Of a stretch of 64,000 nt of DNA, positions 51,169 to 61,705 are shown piece by piece. Location of the stretch: NCBI GenBank assembly GCA_036279355.1, contig DASUJH010000025.1, positions 17,856 through 81,855 on the forward strand. Reading direction: 5' to 3'. Position 1 is the first letter of the stretch. The number at the start of each line of letters is the position of its first letter. The position numbers and the translations under genes are program-made. The notes under the pieces are model-generated. The model did not search any database. It was not told the DNA's origin and was given only the letters and a program-made list of their open reading frames with translations. This DNA is from Gemmatimonadales bacterium. GTDB lineage: Bacteria; Gemmatimonadota; Gemmatimonadetes; Gemmatimonadales; GWC2-71-9.

Positions 51169-53157
51169 ATGGCCGAAGCCGATCTGAATCCAAGCGATAT
51201 CGCGTCCGGCGAGCGGCTCTTTCTCTCGCCGGGAGCATCGTGGCCGCTCGAGAGCGGGGGCTTCGGCGAGTTGATCGATCAGATTGACGACTACGCCATC
51301 TTCCTGACCGACGCCGAGGGCCACGCGCTCACCTGGAACCGGGGTGTGGCCCGCCAGCTCGGGTTTGGCGAAGCGGAGTTTCTCGGGCTCGACGTCGCCC
51401 TGCTTTTTCCGCCTGAGGCCCGAGCGCGCGGCGAGCACGTCCGCGAGCTCGAGGAAGCCGCCGCCACCGGCCGTGCGGGCGACGACCGCTGGATGCTGCG
51501 GAAGAACGGCGCCCGATTCTGGGCCTCCGGTGCTACAATCGCGGTGCACGCGCACGACGGCACCCTGGTCGGGTTTGCCAAGCTGCTGCGCGACCTCACC
51601 GAGCGCCGGCATGGGGAGGAGGACTTACGCGCGGCGGAGAAGCGGCTCCAGGCCGCCCTCCTCGCCGCGCGGACCGGCACCTGGTGGTGGGACATCCAGA
51701 CCAACGCGCAGCACCTCGATGAAGGGCTGCGCCACCTCCTCGGCCTCCGGCCCGGCGAGGAAGTCCACACGCTCGACGAGTTCCTGGCGCACGTGCACCC
51801 GAACGACCGCGCCACGCTCATGGCCGCGTTCCGGCGCACCGCGAACGAGGGCCGCGATCTCGACGTGGAGTTTCGTGTCGTGCTGCCGGACGGCGACATC
51901 CGCTGGCTGCGCGACCAGGGGCAGGCGGTGCGCGATGCCACCGGCCGGCCACAGTCACTCACCGGCGCGTGTACCGACGTGACCGAGCGGCGCCACGCCG
52001 ACGAGGCGCTGCGTCAGGCCCAGCGGCTCGAGGCGGTGGGGCGCCTCGCCGGCGGCATCGCGCACGAGGTCCGTAACATGATGACCGCGGTGCTCGGCTT
52101 CAGCGAATTGCTCATGGCCGACTTCCCGGCGGGTGACGGCCGGCGCAACGACCTGGAGCAGATCCGCCGCGCCGCCGGCCGGGCCGCCGCCATTACGGGG
52201 CAATTGCTCGCGTTCAGCCGCCGCGATCTGCACCAGCCGGAGCAGCTCGACTTGGGTGAGCTGGTGGACACCCTCCAGCCGATGCTCCGGCGCCTGGTCG
52301 GTGCAAACGTCGAGCTCGGCATCCGCCAGGCGGACGACCTCCGGCCGGTGCGCGCCGATCCGGGTCAGATCGAACAGGTGATCGTCAATCTGGCACTCAA
52401 TGCCCGGGATGCCATGCCCCGCGGTGGCCGGCTCGAGCTCGAGCTGGACGAGGTGCGGCTCGGCGTCGACTACGCGCAGCGCCATCCCGAGGCCGCCATT
52501 CCCCCCGGTTACTACGTCCGGCTCGCCGTGAGCGATACCGGCACCGGCATGGACGCCGAAACCCGCGAACGCGCGTTCGATCCCTTCTTCACCACCAAGC
52601 CGGTGGGCCAGGGCACCGGGCTCGGGCTCGCATCGGTGTACGGCATCGTGAAGCAGAGCGGCGGGTTCGTCTGGCTGTACAGCGAGCCCGACGCGGGCAC
52701 CACGGTCAAGCTGTATCTGCCGGTCGCCATGTCGGAATCCGCCGGCGAGGGTGCCGCGTCCGAGCCGGGTCCGCTCCTCCGCGGCACCGAGACGATCCTC
52801 GTGGTGGAGGACGAGGACGTGGTCCGCGACACCGCGGTGCGCATTCTCCGGCACGCGGGCTATACCTGTCTCGAGGCGCGCAACGGGCGCCAGGCGCTCG
52901 AGCAGCTCGCCTCCTGCAACGGCGCGGTCGATCTCGTGCTCACCGATCTCGTCATGCCCGACGTCGACGGCCGCGCGCTCGCCGAGGCGCTCGCCGGCCT
53001 GCGCCCCGGCGTTCCCATCCTCTTCACCTCGGGCTACACCGGCGACGAAGTGCAGCGCCGCGGCCTGCTGCCTCCGGACGCGAGTTTCGTGAGCAAGCCA
53101 TTCGATGCCGCCGGGCTCACCCGGCAGGTGCGGGCGTTGCTCGAGCGGGGGCATTAG
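51169..53157 (+). CDS. Hybrid histidine kinase PAS-PAS-HisKA-HATPase-REC
   Basis: 662 residues. PAS1 (about 35-150: [20 protein letters not shown]) and PAS2 (160-280: [20 protein letters not shown]) come first. HisKA has [16 protein letters not shown] (His near 299). HATPase_c ([25 protein letters not shown]) and a C-terminal receiver ([12 protein letters not shown] near 600) follow. There is no membrane helix. It is clearly related to the kinase at 26590 but lacks the N-terminal receiver. GAGG precedes the ATG. Its stop overlaps the end of the convergent cysW gene by 41 bases. Confidence 0.9.
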   Translation: MAEADLNPSDIASGERLFLSPGASWPLESGGFGELIDQIDDYAIFLTDAEGHALTWNRGVARQLGFGEAEFLGLDVALLFPPEARARGEHVRELEEAAATGRAGDDRWMLRKNGARFWASGATIAVHAHDGTLVGFAKLLRDLTERRHGEEDLRAAEKRLQAALLAARTGTWWWDIQTNAQHLDEGLRHLLGLRPGEEVHTLDEFLAHVHPNDRATLMAAFRRTANEGRDLDVEFRVVLPDGDIRWLRDQGQAVRDATGRPQSLTGACTDVTERRHADEALRQAQRLEAVGRLAGGIAHEVRNMMTAVLGFSELLMADFPAGDGRRNDLEQIRRAAGRAAAITGQLLAFSRRDLHQPEQLDLGELVDTLQPMLRRLVGANVELGIRQADDLRPVRADPGQIEQVIVNLALNARDAMPRGGRLELELDEVRLGVDYAQRHPEAAIPPGYYVRLAVSDTGTGMDAETRERAFDPFFTTKPVGQGTGLGLASVYGIVKQSGGFVWLYSEPDAGTTVKLYLPVAMSESAGEGAASEPGPLLRGTETILVVEDEDVVRDTAVRILRHAGYTCLEARNGRQALEQLASCNGAVDLVLTDLVMPDVDGRALAEALAGLRPGVPILFTSGYTGDEVQRRGLLPPDASFVSKPFDAAGLTRQVRALLERGH

Positions 53158-54013
53158 CCCGCCGCGCGAGACGCCATTCGAGCCAGCTCCTGGCCGCGAG
53201 CGTCACGAGCGCGAGCAACGCCAGAAGTGACGACACGGCAAACGCACCTACGTAATCGTACTCGTTGTAGAGGATCTCGACGTGCAGCGGCATCGTGTCG
53301 GTGAGCCCGCGGATGTGTCCCGACACGACCGACACCGCGCCAAACTCGCCCATTGCGCGGGCATTGCAGAGGAGCACCCCGTACAGCAGGCCCCACCTGA
53401 TGTTGGGGAGCGTGACCCGCCGGAAGGTCTGCCACGCGCCGGCGCCGAGCACCACCGCCGCCTCTTCGTCCTCGGTCCCCTGCTCCTGCATCAGCGGAAT
53501 CAGCTCGCGCGCCACGAACGGCACCGTGACGAAGGTCGTAACCAGCACGATGCCGGGCACGGCAAAGATGATCTGCACGCCGTGCGCCTCGAGCCACGGA
53601 CCGAACCAGCCGCGCACCCCGAAGACGAGCACGTAAATCATTCCCGCGATCACCGGCGAGACCGCCATGGGGAGATCGATGAGCGTCACCAACAGGCTGC
53701 GGCCGGGAAAGGTGAATTTCGCAACCGCCCACGCCGCCGCGATCCCGAAGACCAGGTTGAGCGGCACCGCAACGGCGGCCGCGAGCAGCGTGAGTCCGAT
53801 GGCGGAGCGCGCCTCCGGCTCGAGCAACGCGGCGGCGTACGCGCTCCATCCTTTCCCGAATGCCTGGCTCAGCACGAGCAGCAGCGGCAGCACCAGAAAG
53901 ACGCCGAGAAAGCCTAGCGCCGCCGCGATGAGCAGCGCGCGCACCGACCGCGGCTCGGCCGTCCCGGCGCCGGCACCGGGGACGGGAGCGAGCGGCCGCG
54001 CCATGGCGGTCAC
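53117..54013 (-). CDS. cysW: Sulfate ABC transporter permease CysW
   Basis: 298 residues, about six helices. The permease signature is [20 protein letters not shown] (the EAA loop that contacts CysA), preceded by [20 protein letters not shown] and followed by [18 protein letters not shown]. It forms the heterodimeric channel with CysT. The GTG start overlaps the cysT stop as GTGA. It is the last gene of the sulfate operon; its tail reaches into the 3' end of the convergent kinase gene. Confidence 0.92.
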   Translation of the reverse strand: MTAMARPLAPVPGAGAGTAEPRSVRALLIAAALGFLGVFLVLPLLLVLSQAFGKGWSAYAAALLEPEARSAIGLTLLAAAVAVPLNLVFGIAAAWAVAKFTFPGRSLLVTLIDLPMAVSPVIAGMIYVLVFGVRGWFGPWLEAHGVQIIFAVPGIVLVTTFVTVPFVARELIPLMQEQGTEDEEAAVVLGAGAWQTFRRVTLPNIRWGLLYGVLLCNARAMGEFGAVSVVSGHIRGLTDTMPLHVEILYNEYDYVGAFAVSSLLALLALVTLAARSWLEWRLARRANAPARATPAPAG

Positions 54014-54834
54014 GCGGCGAGCCGCCGGCGCCCGAGCCACTGCGCCAGGTTGATCGCGAGGAGCAGCAGGAACGACGCGACGAGCATCACGGCAGCGACG
54101 GCCGTGGCACCCGCGTAGTCGAACTGCTCCAGCTTGCTCATGATGACGAGCGGTGCGATCTCGGTGCGAAGCGGCATGTTGCCGGCGATGAACACCACCG
54201 AGCCGTATTCGCCCACGGCCCGCGCGAACGCCAGCGAAAATCCGGTCAGGAGCGAGGGTGCCACGGCCGGAAGGAGAACCCGTCGGATTGTTTGAACCCG
54301 GCTCGCGCCCAGGCTCGTCGCCGCCTCCTCGACCTCGCGCTCGAGATCGTGCAGCACGGGCTGCACCGTGCGCACCACGAAGGGCAGTCCCACGAAGGTG
54401 AGCGCCACCACGACGCCGAGCGGCGTGAACGCCACCCGGATGCCGGCCTCCGCGAAGAGCGCACCGAGCCAGCCGCGCACGGAGAAGAGCGTGGCGAGCG
54501 CGATCCCCGCGACTGCCGTGGGCAGCGCGAACGGCAGGTCCACCAGCGCGTCGACGGCGCGCCGCCCCGGAAATCGGTAACGCGTGAGCACCCACGCGAC
54601 CACCAGCCCGAACACCGTGTTGAGCGCCGCCGCCACGAGCGACGCACCAAAGCTCAACCGGTACGCGGCGAGCACCCGTGGGTCGGTTATGGTTGCCCAG
54701 AATCGCAGCCAGCCCAGGCCGGCCGAGCTGGCGAATAGCGTGGCGAGCGGGATCAGGACGATGAGGCCGAGATAGGTGAGGGTGTAACCCAGCGCGAGCC
54801 CGAAGCCGGGCAACACCCGCCGCCGCGGCGTCAT
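54010..54834 (-). CDS. cysT: Sulfate ABC transporter permease CysT
   Basis: 274 residues: [40 protein letters not shown] (EAA loop) and [19 protein letters not shown] are typical of CysT/CysU. It pairs with CysW to pass sulfate or thiosulfate across the inner membrane. The ATG is one base after the sbp stop; cysW overlaps its own stop. The longer in-frame ORF upstream is a shadow of sbp. Confidence 0.92.
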   Translation of the reverse strand: MTPRRRVLPGFGLALGYTLTYLGLIVLIPLATLFASSAGLGWLRFWATITDPRVLAAYRLSFGASLVAAALNTVFGLVVAWVLTRYRFPGRRAVDALVDLPFALPTAVAGIALATLFSVRGWLGALFAEAGIRVAFTPLGVVVALTFVGLPFVVRTVQPVLHDLEREVEEAATSLGASRVQTIRRVLLPAVAPSLLTGFSLAFARAVGEYGSVVFIAGNMPLRTEIAPLVIMSKLEQFDYAGATAVAAVMLVASFLLLLAINLAQWLGRRRLAA

Positions 54835-54835
54835 G

Positions 54836-56050
54836 TCACGCGGCCGGCCGATAGATCTGATCGAAGGTGCCGCCGTCGGCGAAGTGGACGGACTGAGCGC
54901 GCGCCCAGCCGCCGAACATGCTGTCCACGGTGAAAAGGCGCAGCGGCGGGAATCGGCCCGCGTACCGCGCCGCGACGGATGCGAGGCGCGGCCGGAAATA
55001 GTGCCGCGCCGCGATGGCCTGGCCCTCGGGGGAGTAGAGGTACTCGAGGTACGCGTGCGCCACTGCGCGCGTGCCACGCCGGTCCACCACGCGGTCCACC
55101 ACCGCCGCCGGGGGCTCCGCGAGAATCGAGACCGATGGCGTCACGATCTCGAGCTTGTCGGGGCCCAGCTCGTTCACCGCGAGCAACCCCTCGTCCTCCC
55201 ACGCCAGCAGCACGTCGCCGATCCCTCGCTCGACGAAGGTGGTCGTGGCGGCGCGCGCGCCGGTGTCGAGCACCGGCACGTTGCGATACAGCCGGGCGAC
55301 GAAGGCGCGGGCTGCGGCCTCGTCGCCGTGGGTGCGCTCGAGCGCCGCGCCCCACGCTGCGAGGTAATTCCAGCGCGCCCCGCCGGAGGTCCTGGGGTTC
55401 GGCGTGATCACGGCGATGCCCGGCCGCACGAGATCGTCCCAGTCGCGAATGTGCCGCGGATTTCCCTTCCGCACCACGAACACGACGGTGGACGTGTACG
55501 GCGCGCCGCCGTCCGCGAGCCGGGAGCGCCAGCCGCTCGAGACGAGCCCGCGCGCCGCGAGCGCGTCGATGTCGGAAGCGAGCGCGAGCGTCACCACGTC
55601 CGCCGGAAGCCCGTCGATCACCGCGCGCGCCTGGGTGCCCGATCCGCCGTGCGATTGGCGGACCACGACCTCCTGCCCCGTCGCCAGCTTCCAGTGCCGC
55701 GCAAAGGCCGCGTCGTAGTCCCTGAACAACTCGCGCGTGGGGTCGTAGGACGCGTTGAGGAGCGTGACCCGCCGACCGGCCTGGTCCGCGCCGGCGGAGG
55801 TCGCGCACGCGCTGGTGGACGCCGCCACGGCACCGAGTGCGGCGGCAAGCAGGAGTCCGAAGCTCACCCGCGAGGCGAGCGCGTGCAGCCGCTCGATGGC
55901 CTCGTTCCCGAGACCGATGACGCGCCCGAGCGCCTGCATGAGGGCGCGCGGACGCGAAACGTCGTTGGCCGCACGGGAACGTCGCTCCCGCGCGTCCGGC
56001 ACCGCCGGATCCGACGGCGCGGGAGAGCGAAGATGTCGCCGGTGGCTCAT
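54836..56050 (-). CDS. sbp: Sulfate-binding periplasmic (lipo)protein
   Basis: About 404 residues. After a 60-residue charged N-terminus comes a hydrophobic signal ending in a possible lipobox (STSAC), then the Sbp fold: [60 protein letters not shown] then [11 protein letters not shown], and HYFRPR. It captures sulfate for CysTWA. The long N-terminal extension is unusual. The ATG at 56050 overlaps the cysA stop; an in-frame ATG 39 codons on would give a more normal signal peptide. Confidence 0.9.
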   Translation of the reverse strand: MSHRRHLRSPAPSDPAVPDARERRSRAANDVSRPRALMQALGRVIGLGNEAIERLHALASRVSFGLLLAAALGAVAASTSACATSAGADQAGRRVTLLNASYDPTRELFRDYDAAFARHWKLATGQEVVVRQSHGGSGTQARAVIDGLPADVVTLALASDIDALAARGLVSSGWRSRLADGGAPYTSTVVFVVRKGNPRHIRDWDDLVRPGIAVITPNPRTSGGARWNYLAAWGAALERTHGDEAAARAFVARLYRNVPVLDTGARAATTTFVERGIGDVLLAWEDEGLLAVNELGPDKLEIVTPSVSILAEPPAAVVDRVVDRRGTRAVAHAYLEYLYSPEGQAIAARHYFRPRLASVAARYAGRFPPLRLFTVDSMFGGWARAQSVHFADGGTFDQIYRPAA

Positions 56051-57192
56051 AGCACCCACTCCGGATCGGCCGATACCGCGGGCGCGGGCCCCCGCTCCGG
56101 CACGAAGACGCGTACCTGTCTCGGCTTCACGAACACGCGGTCCCCGCGGCGCAGCCGCAGCTCCTCGTACCGCGCGCGGGACACCTCGGCCTCGATCTCG
56201 CCGTGAATCGGGCTCTCCAGCTCCACCCGCACCGACGCGCCAAGCGCGCGCGCAAAGCTCACCGTCGCCTCGAACGTGCCGCCGTTCGGCGCGAGATCGA
56301 TGTCCACCTCGTGGGTCCGCACGAACGCCACCGCCGCCGCGTCTTCCGCGCCCGCGTACTCCGGCGCCTCGTGCGCCACGGCGCCGAGTTGGAGGTGCCC
56401 GTTCTCCAGGCGTCCGTGGAAGAGGTTCACGCTGCCGAGGAAGCTGTAGACGAAGGGCGAGGCGGGGCGGTCGTACACTTCCTCCGGCGTGCCGATCTGC
56501 TCGACCCGGCCCTCGTGCATCACCACCACCCGGTCCGCCACTTCGAGCGCCTCGTCCTGGTCGTGGGTGACGAAGAGGCTGGTGATCTGGATCTCGTCGT
56601 GCAGCCGGCGGAGCCAGCGCCGAAGTTGCTTCCGCACCCGCGCGTCGAGCGCGCCGAACGGCTCGTCGAGCAGCAGCACCTTGGGTCGGACGGCGAGGGC
56701 GCGCGCCAGGCCCACCCGCTGCCGCTGGCCGCCCGAGAGCTGGTGAGGATACCGGGCGCCGAGAGGGCCGAGCTGCACGAGATCGAGCAGCTCATCGACC
56801 CGCGCACGGATCTCGCGGTCCGGCGGCCGCACCCGCCTCGGCTGCACCCGGAGGCCGAACGCCACGTTCTCGAACACGCTCATGTGGCGGAAGAGCGCGT
56901 AGTGCTGAAAGACGAACCCGACCCGCCGCTCGCGCGGGTGGCGCGCGGTGGCGTCCTCGCCGTGGAAGAGAATGCGCCCCTGGTCGGCGGCCTCGAGCCC
57001 GGCGATGACGCGAAGCAGCGTCGTCTTGCCCGAGCCGGATGGCCCGAGCAGCGCCACCAGCGCGCCGGCCGGCACGTCGAGCCGCACGTCGCGCAGCGCC
57101 ACGAACGCGCCGAAGCGCTTGGTGACGCCGTCCACCCGGATCGCGGCTGGTGGCGTCGAGCCGTTTGCGCTCGCGGCAGGTTCAGGCGACAT
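56047..57192 (-). CDS. cysA: Sulfate ABC transporter ATPase CysA
   Basis: 381 residues. Walker [10 protein letters not shown] (about 50-58), Q-loop [12 protein letters not shown] signature [15 protein letters not shown], Walker [13 protein letters not shown] and switch His in [15 protein letters not shown] are intact. A C-terminal TOBE-like regulatory domain follows ([28 protein letters not shown]). It powers sulfate uptake. The start overlaps the siroheme synthase stop by eleven bases. Confidence 0.94.
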   Translation of the reverse strand: MSPEPAASANGSTPPAAIRVDGVTKRFGAFVALRDVRLDVPAGALVALLGPSGSGKTTLLRVIAGLEAADQGRILFHGEDATARHPRERRVGFVFQHYALFRHMSVFENVAFGLRVQPRRVRPPDREIRARVDELLDLVQLGPLGARYPHQLSGGQRQRVGLARALAVRPKVLLLDEPFGALDARVRKQLRRWLRRLHDEIQITSLFVTHDQDEALEVADRVVVMHEGRVEQIGTPEEVYDRPASPFVYSFLGSVNLFHGRLENGHLQLGAVAHEAPEYAGAEDAAAVAFVRTHEVDIDLAPNGGTFEATVSFARALGASVRVELESPIHGEIEAEVSRARYEELRLRRGDRVFVKPRQVRVFVPERGPAPAVSADPEWVL

Positions 57193-58681
57193 GGGCTGCC
57201 ACCGATTCGTGCGTGAGGGAATCGAGGCTCGGCCCCGCGATTGCCCCGGCGCCGTGCAGCAGCGCCCGCAGCCGCACCACGTCTCCCACCACGATCACGG
57301 CCGGCGGGCGCACGTCCGCCGCCCGCGCGCGCCGTGCGATGTCGCCGAGGGTTCCGGTCGTCACGCGCTCCCCGGGCAGCGTGCCGTTCTCGACGATCGC
57401 GACCGGCGTATCGAGCGCGCGTCCTGCGCCGGCGAGCTGCGCGACGACCTCCTCCAGCCGCTCGACACCCATCAGGATCACCAGCGTCTCGATCCGCGCG
57501 AGCGCCTTCCAGTCCAACTCGTCGTCGGCATCGCCGGCACGGTGCGCGGTCACGACGGCAAAGGCGCTCGCCGTGCCGCGCGCGGTGACCGGGATGGCGG
57601 CGGAGGCCGTGGCGCCGAGCGCGCTCGATACCCCGGGCACTACCTCCCACGGCACGCCGGCCTCGGCGCACGCGAGCGCTTCGTCCGCGCCGCGCCCGAA
57701 GACGAACGGGTCGCCGCCCTTGAGCCGCACCACGGCGCGCCCGCGCCGCGCCGCAGAGATGAGCAATGCGTTGATGCCGTCCTGCGGCATGCAGTGTCCG
57801 CCCGGCGCCTTGCCAACGTAAATCAAGTCGGCGTCGGCGGGCGCTTCCTCCAGCAGCTCTGCGCTCACGAGGCGATCGTAGACCACGACGTCGGCCCGGC
57901 GCAGGAGCTCGAGCCCGCGCGCGGTGATGAGGCGCGGGTCGCCGGGGCCGGCGCCGACCAGGTGCACCGTGCCGAGCGGGCGCGCAATCGCGGCGCGCGG
58001 ATCGGCGGGTGTGAGCGTCCGCGTGACGGCGCTCGGCCCGGCGCCCTCCGGCTCGACGCCCATGATCCCCGCGATCCGCCGGCGCGCCCCCGCGTCGTCG
58101 CCCGCGCGAAGCAACGCCAGCACGTCCGAATCCACCAGCCGGTACCAGAGACGGCGCCGGGTCTGGAAGTCGGGATAGCGCGCGGCGAGCGGCGCACGGA
58201 TCGACCCCGCCAGCTCGAGAAACCGCGCGAGCTCGGGCCCGAGCTCGCGCTCGAGCCGCTCGCGAAGCCGCACCGCGAGCGCGGGCGCATTTCCCGAGGT
58301 GGACACCGCGATCACCAGCTCGCCGCGCCGGAGAATCGACGGCAGGATGAAGCCGCAGTATGGCGGATCGTCCACCACGTTCACCAGAATGCCGCGCCGC
58401 GTCGCCTCGGCGTGCACGGCGTGATTCACCGCCGCGTCGTCGGTGGCGCCGATGGCGAGGCACGCGCCCGCGAGATCGCCGTTGGCGTACCCGCGCGCCG
58501 CATGCGCGAACCGCCCGGCCCGGTGCTGCGCGGCGAGCCCCGGCGTGAGCGCCGGCGCCACCACAGTCACCCGCGCTCCGGCGGCCACGAGCGCCGGGAT
58601 CTTCCCCTCGGCCACCGTGCCGCCGCCCACCACCACGCAAGGGCGATCGCGCAGGTCGAGCAACACCGGGTAGTAATGCAT
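57182..58681 (-). CDS. cysG: Siroheme synthase CysG (dehydrogenase/ferrochelatase plus uroporphyrinogen methyltransferase)
   Basis: 499 residues in two parts. The first 200 are precorrin-2 dehydrogenase/ferrochelatase ([58 protein letters not shown]). The rest is SUMT ([67 protein letters not shown]). It makes sirohaem, the cofactor of the sulfite reductase encoded upstream in the same operon. The ATG starts one base after the ATP sulfurylase stop, with GAGC in the previous gene's end as ribosome site. Confidence 0.94.
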   Translation of the reverse strand: MHYYPVLLDLRDRPCVVVGGGTVAEGKIPALVAAGARVTVVAPALTPGLAAQHRAGRFAHAARGYANGDLAGACLAIGATDDAAVNHAVHAEATRRGILVNVVDDPPYCGFILPSILRRGELVIAVSTSGNAPALAVRLRERLERELGPELARFLELAGSIRAPLAARYPDFQTRRRLWYRLVDSDVLALLRAGDDAGARRRIAGIMGVEPEGAGPSAVTRTLTPADPRAAIARPLGTVHLVGAGPGDPRLITARGLELLRRADVVVYDRLVSAELLEEAPADADLIYVGKAPGGHCMPQDGINALLISAARRGRAVVRLKGGDPFVFGRGADEALACAEAGVPWEVVPGVSSALGATASAAIPVTARGTASAFAVVTAHRAGDADDELDWKALARIETLVILMGVERLEEVVAQLAGAGRALDTPVAIVENGTLPGERVTTGTLGDIARRARAADVRPPAVIVVGDVVRLRALLHGAGAIAGPSLDSLTHESVAAHVA

Positions 58682-58682
58682 T

Positions 58683-60407
58683 TCAGCTCGCCCGCGCGAG
58701 CCCCTGCGCAACGAGGTACTCGAGAATCGCGCGCGCGTTCTCTTCCGGCGTGGCATCGGTCGTGGACAGCGTGAGCTCCGGCCGCAGCGGCGGCTCGTAC
58801 GGATCGCTGATGCCGGTGAAGTTCTTGATCTCGCCCCGCCGCGCCTGCGCGTAGATCCCCTTCACGTCGCGCCGCTCGCATTCCTCGAGCGGGGTATCGA
58901 CGAACACCTCGACGAAGCGGTCCGCCCCCACCAGCGCCCGCGCCTCGTCGCGGGTGGCACGGTAGGGGCTCACTGCGGCGCAGACGACGAGACCGCCGTG
59001 GCGCGCCACCTCCGCCGCCACAAACGCGATCCGCCGGATGTTGAGGTCGCGGTCCTCCCGGCTGAAGCCGAGGCCCTTGGAGAGCATCGTGCGGACGACG
59101 TCACCGTCGAGGACGGTGGCCTGGCGTCCGCGCTCGAGCAGGAGCGCCGAGAGCACGTCGGCCGTCGTCGACTTGCCCGCGCCGCTCAGACCGGTGAACC
59201 AGACGCAGGCGCCGTGATTGAGCCGCGGCGGATACGCCTCCGCCAGCACGCGCGCCACCTCGGGCCGGGTGAACCATTCGGGCAGCCGGCGCCCCTTGTT
59301 GAGATAGTCGTTGCGCACCTGCGTGCCCGAGATGGTGGCCGTGCGCACGCCCGCCGGCACCTTCGAGACTTCCTCGTAGCGCCGCTCGTCGGGGAGATAG
59401 GTGAGCTCGTGGAATGGAATCACGCCGACCTCGATCTCGTCGGCGTGGCGCCGCACCAGCTCCTGCGCCTCGTACGGGCCGTAGAAGGGCTTGCCGGTCG
59501 AGTCCACGCCGGGGCCCGCGTGGTCGCGGCCCACGACGAAATGATTCGCGCCGAAGTTCCGCCGGATGACTGCGTGCCAGAGCGCCTCGCGCGGGCCGCC
59601 CATCCGCATCGCAAGCGGGAGCAGCGAGAGCAGGATGCGGCCCGGCTCGTAGTGATGGCGCGCCAGCGCCTGGTACGTGCGTACCCGGGTGTAGTGATCG
59701 ACGTCGCCCGGTTTGGTCATGCCGACGCTCGGGTGCAGCAGCAGCACGCCATCCACCGCGGCGATGGCCCGCTTGGTCAGCTCCTCGTGCACCCGGTGCA
59801 GCGGGTTCCGGGTCTGAAAGGCGACGACGTTGGCCCGGCCGTACGTCGCAAGCCGCTCGCGCACCTCGGCCGGTGTGAGCCGGAGCGCCTGAAAATCGTG
59901 GTGCACGGGCAGGCGGAGCACCGTGAGCGCGCCGCTCACGTTGAGCGAGCCCCAGCGCCGGCTCTCGGCCACGAGCGGGTGCTTCGCGTCGATGGTCCCG
60001 AAGACGCGCCGGCCGAACTCGTCGCGATCCCACTCGTAGATCTCCTCGATGGTGAGGATGGCGAGCGGGTTGTTCTTGCCGTCGCGGAGCGCGACCTCGC
60101 GGTCGAGGGCGATGCCGGGGCCGGGCTCCACGGGCAGCGTCACGGGAATCGGAAACAGATGCCCGCTCCCGAGCCGCATCTCATCGAGAATCCGCCGGTA
60201 GTCCTCCCGGCCCGCGAATCGGTCGAGCGGCGAGAAGCCGCCGACCGCGAGAAGCTCGAGGTCGCACACCGCGCGCTCCGAGAGCTGGATCGACGGAAGC
60301 GTTCCGGCGTGCGCCTGGAGCGCAGGCAGCGCCTCGTCATCGGCGCGCAGGTCCACCAGCGTGCCGCCGTAGGGCGGGACGAGCAGCTCGGAGTTGGTCG
60401 TGGTCAC
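58683..60407 (-). CDS. Fused ATP sulfurylase / APS kinase
   Basis: 574 residues. The ATP sulfurylase part (1-390) has QTRNPLHRVHEELTKRAI near 196, GRDHAGPG, and RMGGPREALWHAVIRRNFGA. The APS kinase part (395-574) has the P-loop WFTGLSGAGKSTTADVLSAL, FSREDRDLNIRRIAFVAAEV and KGIYAQARRGEIKNFTG. It converts sulfate to APS and then PAPS. The GTG start has AGGGGAG upstream. A 61-base gap separates it from the gene before. With a CysH carrying APS-reductase cysteines in the same operon, it is open whether APS or PAPS is the true reductase substrate. Confidence 0.93.
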   Translation of the reverse strand: MTTTNSELLVPPYGGTLVDLRADDEALPALQAHAGTLPSIQLSERAVCDLELLAVGGFSPLDRFAGREDYRRILDEMRLGSGHLFPIPVTLPVEPGPGIALDREVALRDGKNNPLAILTIEEIYEWDRDEFGRRVFGTIDAKHPLVAESRRWGSLNVSGALTVLRLPVHHDFQALRLTPAEVRERLATYGRANVVAFQTRNPLHRVHEELTKRAIAAVDGVLLLHPSVGMTKPGDVDHYTRVRTYQALARHHYEPGRILLSLLPLAMRMGGPREALWHAVIRRNFGANHFVVGRDHAGPGVDSTGKPFYGPYEAQELVRRHADEIEVGVIPFHELTYLPDERRYEEVSKVPAGVRTATISGTQVRNDYLNKGRRLPEWFTRPEVARVLAEAYPPRLNHGACVWFTGLSGAGKSTTADVLSALLLERGRQATVLDGDVVRTMLSKGLGFSREDRDLNIRRIAFVAAEVARHGGLVVCAAVSPYRATRDEARALVGADRFVEVFVDTPLEECERRDVKGIYAQARRGEIKNFTGISDPYEPPLRPELTLSTTDATPEENARAILEYLVAQGLARAS

Positions 60408-60468
60408 GTCGCACTCCCCTCGATGTTGGTGTAGGTGGCCGCCATGCGGCGCGCCCGGAACGCCGGCC

Positions 60469-60933
60469 TCATGCGCCGACGCTCACATCCTTTACGCCGA
60501 CCCCGTCGGCGGCGATGTCAAGCGTCAGCGTGGCGCTCGCGGCTTCGATCGTGAGCGCGTAGGCGCCGGGCCCCCGAGCCGAGATCGCGAGCCGCGCCAC
60601 GACCTGTCCGGCGAGTGCCGCGAGCGCCGCGTTCACTTCTGCGAGCTCCGCGTCCAGCGCACGGCCCCTGGGCGTCGCGTGGTAGAGCCGCACCGCCGCG
60701 GCCTCCGCCTCGGGGCCGTGCAGCCGGCGCATCCGGCCGGTGCGGAGCACCAGCTCCAGCAGGCGCTCGAGCGGCGTCGCCAGCTCGTCGTGCACCTCGC
60801 CGCCCGCAGCGGCGCGGGAGAGCGCGTCGTACTCCGCGCGCGCGGGCGAGTCGCCCCGCGCGTCGCCCAGCGCATCGCCCAGCGCCGCCGCCTCGAGCAG
60901 CAGCGCCTCGCGCAGGCTCTCGTCAATCCGCAT
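60469..60933 (-). CDS. Unknown protein within the sulfate-assimilation operon
   Basis: 154 residues, mainly helical and Ala-rich (SLREALLLEAAALGDALGDA, ATPLERLLELVLRTGRMRRL), with a C-terminal beta-like end (GPGAYALTIEAASATLTLDI). No Cys and no membrane segment. Its ATG lies inside the last eleven bases of cysH, and it is followed by the ATP sulfurylase. The position suggests a role in sulfur flow, but no family is known to me. Confidence 0.6.
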   Translation of the reverse strand: MRIDESLREALLLEAAALGDALGDARGDSPARAEYDALSRAAAGGEVHDELATPLERLLELVLRTGRMRRLHGPEAEAAAVRLYHATPRGRALDAELAEVNAALAALAGQVVARLAISARGPGAYALTIEAASATLTLDIAADGVGVKDVSVGA

Positions 60934-61705
60934 GGGGAACGAGCACCTCGAGCTCGTGTTCGAACGTGCCGGTCTCGATGGTGCAATGCATGCCGCACTC
61001 CTTGGGCGCGTTGGTTTCCCACCACCAGCGCCCGGCCCGGGGGTCTTCCCCCGGCGCGGTGGCGCGGGTGCACGGCGCGCAGCCGATGCTGGTGTATCCC
61101 TGGTCGTAGAGCCGGTGGTACGGCACGTCGCGGGCACGGATGTATTCCCACACCTCGTCGTGCGTCCAGTCGGCGAGAGGGCTCAGCTTGGCGATCCCGC
61201 CGTGGTCGTGATCGACTTCGATCTTGCGGATGTTCGATCGGCTGGCCCACGTCTCCCGGCGAAGTCCCGTAATCCATCCGTCGAGCCCATCGAGAACGCG
61301 TTGCAGCGGGCGCACCTTGCGCACTTGGCAGCAGTGCAGCCGGAGCGGCACCGCCCGATAGAAGAGATTGACGCCGTGGCGGCTGGTCATGGCCTCCAGC
61401 TCACCGGCATCGGGCACGTAGATCTCGATGGGAATCGCGTACCGCTCGCGCACGGCGTCGACCAGATCGTAGGTCTCCTGGTACTGGCGCCCCGTGTCGA
61501 TGGTGAACACCCGGACCGCGGGGTCGATCCGCCACGCCATGTCGAGCAGCACCATCCCTTCGGCCTGGAAGCTGGTGCAGAGCGCCACCCGCGAGCCGTA
61601 GCGCTCGAGCGCCCAGGCGAGGACCGCCTCCGGCGGCTGATCGTCGTACTCGACGGCCAGCTCGCCTGCTTCGACGTCGTCGAGCAGATCGGGAGCGTCA
61701 GACAT
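60923..61705 (-). CDS. cysH: Phosphoadenylyl/adenylyl-sulfate reductase CysH
   Basis: 260 residues. The PAPS-reductase fold shows VALCTSFQAEGMVLLDMAWR, FTIDTGRQYQETYDLV and GLRRETWASRS. Cysteines LHCCQVRK (near 125) and IGCAPCTRA (near 207) are the [4Fe-4S] ligands of APS-reducing enzymes, and ECGMHC carries the catalytic Cys. So APS reduction is likely, although the operon also has an APS kinase. The ATG overlaps the sulfite reductase stop by eight bases. Confidence 0.93.
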   Translation of the reverse strand: MSDAPDLLDDVEAGELAVEYDDQPPEAVLAWALERYGSRVALCTSFQAEGMVLLDMAWRIDPAVRVFTIDTGRQYQETYDLVDAVRERYAIPIEIYVPDAGELEAMTSRHGVNLFYRAVPLRLHCCQVRKVRPLQRVLDGLDGWITGLRRETWASRSNIRKIEVDHDHGGIAKLSPLADWTHDEVWEYIRARDVPYHRLYDQGYTSIGCAPCTRATAPGEDPRAGRWWWETNAPKECGMHCTIETGTFEHELEVLVPHAD

